Source of the DNA: DAOTXL01 sp034434895
GTDB taxonomy: Bacteria > Chloroflexota > Anaerolineae > JAAYZQ01
Direction of reading: 5' to 3'
Length of the DNA: 11,208 nt
Assembly (NCBI GenBank): GCA_034434895.1
Contig: DAOTYI010000103.1
Span: 1-11,208 of the forward strand
Of this stretch, positions 5,918 to 11,208 are shown one piece after another. Position 1 is the first letter of the stretch. Each line of letters starts with the position of its first letter. The position numbers and the translations under genes are program-made. The notes beneath the pieces were generated by a model. It did no database searches, was not told the origin of the DNA, and saw nothing but the letters and a program-made list of their open reading frames with translations.

Positions 5918-6575
5918 TCCTTCCCGTCAGAACGGTTTCAAAAAGGGGCAATGGGCGTTGGAAGGTGCCCTCCTGCAGCGCGCTGCGGATGCGGTCCACC
6001 ACCAGGCGAAAATCCTCTGGATCGGTGACAAAGTTGAGGTGGTTGGTGTCTATGGAAAGAACCGGTACGGCCTGTTGCCCGGCAAAGAACCGGTCGTAGG
6101 CCTGGCGCAGGGCCTCGATATACTCCGCATCCATATCGCGCTCGTACGGCCGGTCCCGCTGGGCAATGCGTCCCAACAACACCTCAGTATCGGCTTGCAG
6201 GTAGACGATCAGGTCGGGGGTCGGAATCTGTTCGGACAGAGCCTGATGGATCTGCTGATAAATCTCCCACTCGTCACCGGACAGGTTCAGCCGGGCGAAC
6301 AGCCGGTCTTTGGCAAACATATAGTCGGAAATAAGCGGCCCCTGGGCCAGCAGTTGGGGCACCTGTTGACGTTGTTGACGATAGCGGCTGAGGAGGAAAA
6401 ACATCTGGGTTTGGAACGCATATCGGGCACGGGATTCGTAAAACCGAGCCAGAAACGGGTTTTCTTCAAAGACTTCCAACAACAGTTGGGCGTGAAAGTG
6501 ATCGCGAAGCATACGGGCCAGGGTCGTTTTGCCCACGCCGATAGCCCCCTCGATGACAAGATAGAAATGCTGCAT
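5913..6575 (-). CDS. Deoxynucleoside kinase (deoxyadenosine/deoxyguanosine kinase family)
   Basis: The 220-residue P-loop kinase phosphorylates a deoxynucleoside at the 5' position with ATP, for salvage into dNTPs. Visible features: Walker A GAIGVGKTT from residue 10; FEENPF near 36-41, where the family has its catalytic glutamate; SDYMFAKDRLFA near 83-94, the family's DR-containing substrate-site stretch; and a lid region RDRPYERDM near 140-148. Length fits the bacterial dAdo/dGuo kinases rather than thymidine or thymidylate kinases. The precise base preference cannot be read from sequence. I chose ATG 6575 because GAGG lies a normal distance upstream; a GTG at 6581 would overlap that site. 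It has no operon partner. Immediately upstream lies the 287-bp palindrome, whose left end starts 16 bases from this ATG. Confidence 0.9.
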   Translation of the reverse strand: MQHFYLVIEGAIGVGKTTLARMLRDHFHAQLLLEVFEENPFLARFYESRARYAFQTQMFFLLSRYRQQRQQVPQLLAQGPLISDYMFAKDRLFARLNLSGDEWEIYQQIHQALSEQIPTPDLIVYLQADTEVLLGRIAQRDRPYERDMDAEYIEALRQAYDRFFAGQQAVPVLSIDTNHLNFVTDPEDFRLVVDRIRSALQEGTFQRPLPLFETVLTGRR

Positions 6576-6590
6576 ACTCACCTCTTGGCC

Positions 6591-6877
6591 GGTCTGAATA
6601 CCACCAAGGACACAAAGAATTTCCGTCCGTCTCTTCGGGATGGTTCAATTTTGGGATGGTTCAAGGATCAGCAAAAATTGGTTGACACTTTTCACACGGG
6701 CAGAATTTTATAGGACACGGATAACACGGATTTCACGGATGAACACGGATGATCGAAGTAAAATCCGTGTTGATCCGTCTCATCCGTGTTTATCCGTGTC
6801 CCATCAGGGGTCAACCTGTTATGAACCATCCCGTCTCTTCTTTGTCCTGTGCGCCTTTGTGGTAGACTTTTCAGACC
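6591..6877. repeat. Long imperfect palindrome (287 bp)
   Basis: The ends are GGTCTGAA (6591-6598) and TTCAGACC (6870-6877). Moving inward, TACCACCAAGGACACAAAG (from 6599) is mirrored by CTTTGTCCTGTG and CCTTTGTGGTA before 6865. GGGATGGTTCA (6637, again at 6653) is mirrored by TGAACCATCCC (6822-6832), and GGTTGAC (6680) by GTCAACC (6810). The centre is strongest: 6713-6750 pairs with 6763-6801 with only a few mismatches around a 12-nt loop, and each arm repeats the word CACGGAT three or four times. It fills the gap between the deoxynucleoside kinase and sigma factor genes. No open reading frame of interest lies in it. It looks like a non-autonomous mobile or REP-like element. Confidence 0.75.
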
Positions 6878-6963
6878 AGCTCTTACGTGTCCAGGAGACC
6901 GCTGAAAAGGTCTTCTCCCTCTCCCCTTATCCCTTCTCCCTTTATACAAGAAAAAGTAAAACC

Positions 6964-6997
6964 TGGCAAATGGAAACCTTTGCGGGTATAATCCGTA
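6964..6997 (+). promoter_or_regulatory. Overlapping promoters of the sigma factor operon (sigma70-type and ECF-type)
   Basis: A perfect TATAAT (6987-6992) has a poor -35 box, TGGCAA (6964-6969), 17 bases upstream. In the same DNA, TGGAAAC (6971-6977), a 16-nt spacer and CGTA (6994-6997) match the general ECF pattern (G)GAAAC-N16-CGTA. The ECF reading would make the operon autoregulated. Before these boxes (6878-6963) lies a pyrimidine-rich stretch in which CTTCTCCCT occurs twice (6912, 6933), with no gene. Confidence 0.55.
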
Positions 6998-7021
6998 TAG
7001 GAGATGGCATGGAGGAAAAGG

Positions 7022-7567
7022 ATGGACCAGGAGCGGGCCTGGCTCGAGCAGGCTCTGCAGGGCGACCGGGTGGCGTTTGGACATCTGGTCCGGGCGTATG
7101 AGCGGCCGGTGTACAACCTGGCTTACCGCATGTTGGGCGATCCTGTCGAAGCGGAGGATGCCGCCCAGGAGACCTTCTTGCGGGCCTATGCCAGGCTGGC
7201 AACCTATCAGCCGGAGCGCAAGTTTATCAACTGGCTGTTGTCAATCGCGTCGCACCATTGCGTGGACCGCCTGCGGCGCAGCGGCCGGGCACCACAGCTT
7301 TCGCTGGACGGGCCACTGCCGCCAGGCTGGCTGACCAGTGACGAGCCTCGTCCCGATCAGGCCGTGGTCCAGAAACAGCAAAGGGAGCAGGTGCGGCAGA
7401 TGCTCGACACGTTGCCGGCCGATTATCGGGCGGTGATTGTGCTGCGCTATTGGTACGACCTGTCGTACCAGGAGATTGCGGCTATCATGGCCACCACCGA
7501 AAGCGCCATCAAGTCCCGCCTGCACCGGGCACGTCGGATGCTGGCCGCGCAGTTGCTGGCCGCCTGA
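7022..7567 (+). CDS. ECF-type RNA polymerase sigma factor
   Basis: The 181-residue protein has the two-domain form of an extracytoplasmic-function sigma factor. Region 2 covers about residues 18-90: FGHLVRAYERPVYNLAYRML, then EAEDAAQETFLRAY at 43-56 (core RNA polymerase contact) and INWLLSIASHHCVDRLRR. After a ~40-residue linker, region 4 (~130-178) carries LPADYRAVIVLRYW and the helix-turn-helix LSYQEIAAIMATTESAIKSRLHRAR, which reads the -35 box. I chose ATG 7022 because GGAGG ends seven bases before it; in-frame ATG 7004 lacks such a site. It directs polymerase to a small regulon, probably including its own operon. The zinc-finger anti-sigma gene begins 23 bases downstream, which makes the pairing clear. 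The inducing signal is not visible. Confidence 0.95.
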   Translation: MDQERAWLEQALQGDRVAFGHLVRAYERPVYNLAYRMLGDPVEAEDAAQETFLRAYARLATYQPERKFINWLLSIASHHCVDRLRRSGRAPQLSLDGPLPPGWLTSDEPRPDQAVVQKQQREQVRQMLDTLPADYRAVIVLRYWYDLSYQEIAAIMATTESAIKSRLHRARRMLAAQLLAA

Positions 7568-7590
7568 TCCAGGGTCGTTGAGGAGAGGAG

Positions 7591-8175
7591 ATGGATGCGT
7601 TCACCAGGTGTGTACACAACGAGCAGATGAGTGAGTTCATGTCGTTGGCCCTCGATGGCTTGCTCTCTGCGGACGAGCTGCATCGGTTGCAGGACCACCT
7701 GGCTGCCTGCCCGCTTTGCCAGGCGGAGTGGCAGGCCATGCAGCAGGTGTCGGCCCTGTTTGCCCGGTCGCCTCAGGTTGGCCCTCCCCTGGGCTTTGCG
7801 CTCCGGGTGGACCGCCGGCTGGAGGAGAAACTCCGCAAGCGGCGGCGGACCTTTGGCGGTGTGGCCATGTTGACCGGCTCCCTCTCGCTGGCCGGGGTGA
7901 CGGTGGCGGCTGTGGTGATCATCGTCCTGGGGGTCCTGGCCTGGCGCTGGTTGGGTACACAGCCCGCTATACAACAGGGGACCGATGCCGTCTCTCAGGT
8001 GGCCTCGGGCGTGGGCCTGGTAGGCAGAGGGGCCAGCTTTTTCCTGAAAGATCTGCTGCTGCGTTGTGCTGCCCCGCTCCTGCTGGTGTTGGGGGCCGGT
8101 CTGGCTGTTCTGCTGGTTGGCTGGGTCCTGCTGTTTCTCAAACGGCCCCCCAACCACCCTGCCGCAGGCTTATAG
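7591..8175 (+). CDS. Zinc-finger anti-sigma factor, membrane-bound
   Basis: The 194-residue protein is the likely inhibitor of the sigma factor encoded just before it. The N-terminal ~60 residues form a ZAS-type domain: C7/H9 upstream and H36-x3-C40-x2-C43 (HLAACPLC), the zinc site of the family. A basic stretch (KLRKRRR, 80-86) precedes a membrane segment at ~91-118, so the ZAS domain faces the cytoplasm. A ~40-residue outer loop and a second membrane segment (~158-183) follow. The second segment brings the C-terminus back inside, which leaves little protein outside to sense or be cut. Signalling may therefore pass through the next gene product. Start ATG 7591 has GGAG five bases upstream. 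Confidence 0.9.
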   Translation: MDAFTRCVHNEQMSEFMSLALDGLLSADELHRLQDHLAACPLCQAEWQAMQQVSALFARSPQVGPPLGFALRVDRRLEEKLRKRRRTFGGVAMLTGSLSLAGVTVAAVVIIVLGVLAWRWLGTQPAIQQGTDAVSQVASGVGLVGRGASFFLKDLLLRCAAPLLLVLGAGLAVLLVGWVLLFLKRPPNHPAAGL

Positions 8176-8271
8176 AAGTTACGGACTGAAGTCGGTTGAA
8201 ATATTCAACGGGCTGGCCGCTTTCAATCGGTTTGTCAGCCTGCGGGAGAGTCTGATCTGAGGAGGAGGATG

Positions 8272-9528
8272 ATGAGAGGAGCAAGGTTGTTGTTAAGCCT
8301 GGCGGTCCTGGTGCTGTTGTGGCCGGCGACCGCTGTCTGGGCTGATGGGCCGATTGTGACCTTCGATGGTGGTCAGATCTTTGTGGACGAGGATGTGTCG
8401 CTGGTAGCAGGGCAGACCTTCGATGGCGATCTGGGGATTTTGCGGGGCAACCTGACGATGGCTGAGGGCAGTGTCGTCAATGGCGACCTGTTTGTCACCA
8501 ACGGCAACGCCTTCATCGCCGGCCGGGTGAAGGGCAATCTGGCCATTCTCAATGGGGAATTGACCCTGACCCCGACCGGCCAGGTGGCAGGGGACATCTT
8601 TGGGCTGAGGGCCAACCAGGATGTGGCCGGCCAGGTAGAGGGCGACCTGACCGCCCTGTTCGGCGATATGGCCCTGCGCCACACGGCCCTTGTCCGGGGT
8701 GACCTGCTGGTGGCTCCCGGTCACCTTCAGCGCGAAGTGGGGGCCAGGGTGCTGGGCAATCAGGTGTATGATCTGGAGAAGGTGCTGGAGCAGGTTCCCG
8801 GTCAGATTCCGACGCCACCGGCCATGCCGATCCTGCCCCGCGAGCCGCATCGGGCAACCTGGAGGTGCGATGTGGGCCGCTTCTTTGGCCGGGTCCTGGC
8901 AGCGGCCTTTCTCAGCCTGCTGTCCATCGGCCTCGGCGTGCTGGTCGCTGCGATCTGGCCCCGGCCCACGCGCCGGGTGAGCGACTGCATTGCCACATGG
9001 CCAGGGCAGAGCTTTGGGCTGGGGTTGCTCACCTTTCTCATCGCCGCCGGGTTGGAGGCGCTGGCAGCAATCCTGATCATGCCGATCTGGCTGGTGGCGG
9101 CTGCCCTGCTGGGCACGGTCATTCTGATCCCCCTGGGCCTGCTGTTGATCCTGCTCTCGCCGCTGTTGTTGCTGCCGGTGCCGGTGGTGCTGGCCGGGGG
9201 TGTGATCCTGGGCTGGGTGGGCCTGTCGGATCTGATCGGCCAGAAGGCGCTCAGGCTGCTCAAGGTAACCGGGGCCAGGCCCCTGGGCACGGTTCTGGTG
9301 GGATTGCTGCTCACAGTGGCCATAGCAGCCCTGTTGTGGATCGTCAAGCCGGTGTGCTGCGCCGGGCCCTTTGTCATCCTGGTCAGCAGCGTGGGGTTGG
9401 GAGCGGTCATTCATACTCGCTTTGGGCGACAGAGCGGCCACGCTGCCGCACCGCCGCCTCAGCCGGAGGTTCTGCCGGCAGAGGCGATGGAGGGGGAGGC
9501 CGGCCAGCCCGATGGGCCCGCTCCGTAA
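8272..9528 (+). CDS. Secreted beta-helix (bactofilin-like polymer-forming) protein with C-terminal multi-spanning membrane domain
   Basis: The 418-residue product starts with a signal peptide (RGARLLL, hydrophobic core, likely cut after AVWA-24). Residues ~30-160 contain GDL/GNL/GDI motifs at 52, 71, 88, 107, 124 and 143, spaced 19, 17, 19, 17 and 19. This is the ~18-residue turn of a bactofilin-like beta-helix, here exported rather than cytoplasmic. A proline-rich hinge (~175-195) leads to a membrane domain with about six hydrophobic segments (~203-225, 240-262, 264-285, 286-310, 340-360, 364-382), then a Pro/Ala-rich tail. Such genes commonly accompany ECF sigma/anti-sigma pairs; a role in envelope maintenance or stress sensing is inferred. 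GGAGGAGG fits ATG 8272 better than ATG 8269. A 96-base gap separates it from the anti-sigma gene, and a strong terminator follows. Confidence 0.8.
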   Translation: MRGARLLLSLAVLVLLWPATAVWADGPIVTFDGGQIFVDEDVSLVAGQTFDGDLGILRGNLTMAEGSVVNGDLFVTNGNAFIAGRVKGNLAILNGELTLTPTGQVAGDIFGLRANQDVAGQVEGDLTALFGDMALRHTALVRGDLLVAPGHLQREVGARVLGNQVYDLEKVLEQVPGQIPTPPAMPILPREPHRATWRCDVGRFFGRVLAAAFLSLLSIGLGVLVAAIWPRPTRRVSDCIATWPGQSFGLGLLTFLIAAGLEALAAILIMPIWLVAAALLGTVILIPLGLLLILLSPLLLLPVPVVLAGGVILGWVGLSDLIGQKALRLLKVTGARPLGTVLVGLLLTVAIAALLWIVKPVCCAGPFVILVSSVGLGAVIHTRFGRQSGHAAAPPPQPEVLPAEAMEGEAGQPDGPAP

Positions 9529-9547
9529 GGGCCCGAACGATCCGCCA

Positions 9548-9577
9548 GGCGAGGGGCATCTGCCCCTCGCCTTTTTT
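9548..9577 (+). terminator. Intrinsic terminator of the sigma factor operon
   Basis: GGCGAGGGGC (9548-9557) and GCCCCTCGCC (9562-9571) are perfect 10-bp arms around loop ATCT, followed directly by six T (9572-9577). It lies 19 bases after the stop of the beta-helix protein gene and closes the three-gene operon. Confidence 0.95.
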
Positions 9578-9596
9578 GTCGTCGCCCGCCAGGAAT

Positions 9597-9625
9597 GCGA
9601 CAAATAGGACAAGTTGTGGTATAAT
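9597..9625 (+). promoter_or_regulatory. Promoter of the membrane-protein gene, apparently giving a leaderless mRNA
   Basis: A perfect TATAAT (9620-9625) lies only seven bases before the ATG at 9633. The -35 candidate GCGACA (9597-9602) is weak but correctly spaced at 17. Transcription would begin at about 9631-9633, on or next to the start codon, and no Shine-Dalgarno sequence is present. Confidence 0.6.
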
Positions 9626-9632
9626 ATGCGCC

Positions 9633-10529
9633 ATGGAGGCACACGGTCTCTGTGACAGCCCCATCGAACCGCCGACGCAGGGGGGCGGGTTGAGGCCCTT
9701 TCCCTGGGGGCTGACGGCAGCCGTGGCAACCTGCTGTGGCGCTCTGACGGCAAACCACCTGCGTTGGCGGGAGGAAAGCCTGCTGCTGTTGGGGCTGGTC
9801 TTGTTGTTGACGGTGCTGGCCTGGGGCAGCCTGTGGAGTCTGGGGACGGGCACCCGTTGGTTCCACCCCCTGGCCGAAGGATGGCCGCCGTCGCAGCCGA
9901 TGGGGATCCCAACGTTGCCATACACCCTGCCCGGCTCGCCGGGCGGACGTGTGGGGCGCTGGCTCAGCCGCCTGGTGGCCTGGTGGCAGGAGGCGTTCTG
10001 GCCGGCAGCCGGCACGGCGTTTGTCGGTCTGTTGACGGCAGCAGCGCTGGCCGCCCTCTTGAGCCTGCTCCTGCCTGACCGGTTGTGTCCCCTCAACGCC
10101 GCGCTGGTGGCCCTCATCGGGCTGGGGATCAGCCAGCGGCGTCGGGACCGGGACCCCGTGGCCGGAGAGGCGCTGCTGCGGGTGGGGCTTGGCTGGCTGG
10201 CCGGCCACACTGCCTTCACCCGGCCGGGCTGGCCTGTCATAAGCCTGGCGCTGGCATTTACTGTGGCGATGGTGGGGGCATTGCGGGCAAGCCGGGGGGA
10301 GGCCGGTGGCTTGTGGCTGTTGAACGGGGCCCTGGCGGCCATCCTGTTGTTGCTGGTGGCGTTGCAACACCCTCTGGCAGCAGGAGGGGTCGGCCTGTTC
10401 CTGTTCGGCCAGGTTGCCTTGCAGCCTTCTCTCCGGACCGGCGAGGAGGCGCTGCGCCTGGGATTTGGCCGCCGGGCCTGGCCGTGGCTGATGGCAGCGA
10501 TGCTGACCGCTGCGCTGGCGGTGGCATGA
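9633..10529 (+). CDS. Polytopic membrane protein of unknown function
   Basis: I do not recognise this 298-residue protein. It is dominated by Leu/Ala/Gly-rich hydrophobic segments, roughly at residues 24-42, 49-69, 126-147, 153-167, 180-196, 201-218, 226-246, 248-264 and 282-298, giving seven to nine possible membrane spans. A more polar loop (~70-120, with WFHPLAEGWPPSQPMGIP and a Trp-rich LVAWWQEAFWP) follows the second. The short loop QRRRDRDPVAGE near 167-178 is basic and probably cytoplasmic. There is no catalytic motif I can name. ATG 9633 is chosen because the frame begins to look like protein there and a perfect -10 box stands seven bases upstream. The same frame is open much further upstream, but only as a shadow of the previous gene. 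Its stop codon abuts the palindrome at 10530, after which the phosphoesterase gene starts, probably on the same transcript. Confidence 0.75.
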   Translation: MEAHGLCDSPIEPPTQGGGLRPFPWGLTAAVATCCGALTANHLRWREESLLLLGLVLLLTVLAWGSLWSLGTGTRWFHPLAEGWPPSQPMGIPTLPYTLPGSPGGRVGRWLSRLVAWWQEAFWPAAGTAFVGLLTAAALAALLSLLLPDRLCPLNAALVALIGLGISQRRRDRDPVAGEALLRVGLGWLAGHTAFTRPGWPVISLALAFTVAMVGALRASRGEAGGLWLLNGALAAILLLLVALQHPLAAGGVGLFLFGQVALQPSLRTGEEALRLGFGRRAWPWLMAAMLTAALAVA

Positions 10530-10557
10530 GTAGGGCAACTGCGAGCAGTTGCCCTAC
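10530..10557. repeat. Perfect 28-bp palindrome, second copy of the GTAGGRCAACTGC family
   Basis: GTAGGGCAACTGC (10530-10542), GA, GCAGTTGCCCTAC (10545-10557). It equals the hairpin at 1325-1352 except for one base pair, A-T there and G-C here, changed on both arms. It fills the gap between the membrane-protein stop codon and the ribosome site (AAGGGA) of the phosphoesterase gene, so in RNA the stem would end next to that site. Confidence 0.85.
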
Positions 10558-10569
10558 AAGGGATGAATC

Positions 10570-11115
10570 ATGAAGATCGGAGTTGTCGCAGATACTCACA
10601 TTCCTGACCTGAGCCCTGTGCTCCCGGTCCGCATTGCCGAGCTGTTCAAAGGACTGGACATCATCCTGCATGTGGGCGACATTTGTGAACTGTCTGTCCT
10701 GCGGGAGTTCCAGGAGACCTACACACTGACCTTTGCCGTATCCGGTGAGTCGGATCATGAGGAGGTGCGCCCCTATCTGGAGGAGCAACGGGTGGTGCGC
10801 TTCGGCGGACGGCGGGTGGGGATGATCCATGGCCACCAGTTTGAACAGCAGAAGGGGGCATTGGGCAGCCTGCGCCGGCTGTTGGGCTGGAAGCCGGACC
10901 CGGATGCACTGCCGGCTTTCCTGCTGGAACGGTTTGCCGCCGATGATGTGCACGCCGTGGTCTTTGGGCATACCCACCAGCCCTATGTCAGGATGCACGG
11001 CGGGGTGCTGCTCTTCAATCCCGGTTCGGCGCTGCCGGGGCCGGACCGTCATCCCAGCGTCGGCATCCTGGATGTGGGGGAACGGAGCATCACGGGCAGA
11101 ATCGTCTATTTGTAG
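10570..11115 (+). CDS. Metallophosphoesterase, YfcE/MJ0936 family
   Basis: The 181-residue protein is a calcineurin-like phosphodiesterase of the small YfcE/MJ0936 type, which cleaves phosphodiester substrates with two metal ions; the natural substrate is unknown. Motifs in order: ADTHIPD with D8 and H10; HVGDICE with D37; IHGHQ with H87/H89; VFGHTHQPYV with H134 and H136; and the family's NPGS at 150-153. Motif III, normally GN(C/H)D with a metal-bridging Asn, reads GESD at 59-62, so the Asn position appears to be Glu. Length and the remaining ligands are normal. Start ATG 10570 is preceded by AAGGGA. It probably shares a transcript with the membrane-protein gene, separated only by the palindrome. 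Confidence 0.92.
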   Translation: MKIGVVADTHIPDLSPVLPVRIAELFKGLDIILHVGDICELSVLREFQETYTLTFAVSGESDHEEVRPYLEEQRVVRFGGRRVGMIHGHQFEQQKGALGSLRRLLGWKPDPDALPAFLLERFAADDVHAVVFGHTHQPYVRMHGGVLLFNPGSALPGPDRHPSVGILDVGERSITGRIVYL

Positions 11116-11208
11116 GAGATTTGTGACCTTGTGTGGATTGTTAAATAACTCGACAATGTTAAATTAACACAAATGGCAACAGAAGTAGACCTCACCCCAT
11201 CCCCCAAC
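11116..11208 (+). other. AT-rich intergenic tail with a short palindrome
   Basis: After the phosphoesterase stop the base composition turns AT-rich, with TGTTAA-A-TTAACA (11157-11169) a perfect 13-bp palindrome and a looser GTTA-AA-TAAC at 11140-11149. These look like an operator or promoter region for a gene beyond the window. No good -35/-10 pair or reading frame is visible, and no clear terminator for the phosphoesterase gene. Confidence 0.35.

Noticed and set aside
6713..6801. CRISPR-like or iteron array made of CACGGAT words
   Set aside because: The words are 10-12 bp apart and arranged as the two arms of one palindrome. There is no replication gene nearby and no spacer of useful length.
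6640..7101. Possible small gene before the sigma factor
   Set aside because: It is made of the palindrome's repeat words and crosses the promoter and start of the sigma gene in another frame.
8293..9921. 542-residue minus-strand reading frame
   Set aside because: It lies opposite the beta-helix protein gene, spans a strong terminator and the next gene's promoter, and is rich in Gln/His/Pro as GC-rich antisense frames are.

Overview
The window is a GC-rich bacterial chromosome segment with ordinary housekeeping genes separated by structured, repeat-bearing intergenic regions. It holds nine complete protein genes that I can name at least to family level, one complete membrane-protein gene that I cannot name, and the broken C-terminal end of an RHS/YD-repeat gene. 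I infer a member of the Chloroflexota, perhaps Anaerolineae-like. The grounds are the gene mixture (COG1449-type GH57, orphan carbamate kinase, ECF sigma/anti-sigma/polymer-forming membrane protein), the GC-rich hairpin repeats and the use of TTG starts. No marker in the window proves this.

Left part (1-1566): the tail of an RHS-family protein carries an apparent one-base frameshift just after the core-ending IDPSGH motif, so its proline-rich linker and variable tip are in another frame. Behind it lie a degenerate ~35-bp tandem repeat and a ~93-bp inverted-repeat element. A Nudix hydrolase (minus strand) follows. It is divergent from rplI, and the space between them holds a 147-bp cluster of hairpins with inverted ends and a clear sigma70-type promoter for rplI.

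Middle (1567-6590): rplI converges on a large GH57 glycoside hydrolase gene, which lies downstream of rpsT on the minus strand behind a nested hairpin. rpsT and the carbamate kinase gene arcC diverge from facing promoters. arcC converges on a deoxynucleoside kinase gene. Next comes a 287-bp imperfect palindrome (6591-6877) whose ends match the smaller element at 665-757.

Right part (6900-11208): an ECF sigma factor, a zinc-finger anti-sigma factor with two membrane segments, and a secreted beta-helix/multi-spanning membrane protein form an operon that ends in a strong intrinsic terminator. The DNA before the sigma gene fits both a housekeeping -10 and an ECF-type GGAAAC-N16-CGTA promoter, so the operon may autoregulate. 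The third protein, with alternating 19/17-residue bactofilin-like repeats facing outward, is the likely effector or sensor of an envelope response. Then come an unrecognised polytopic membrane protein, apparently translated from a leaderless mRNA, and a YfcE/MJ0936-type metallophosphoesterase with an altered metal motif. Between these two genes sits a perfect palindrome that is a second, base-pair-compensated copy of the one at 1325-1352.

I saw no tRNA, rRNA, CRISPR array, transposase, integrase or replication origin. The most interesting items are the sigma/anti-sigma/beta-helix operon, the dispersed palindromic repeat families with covarying stems, and the altered phosphoesterase motif.
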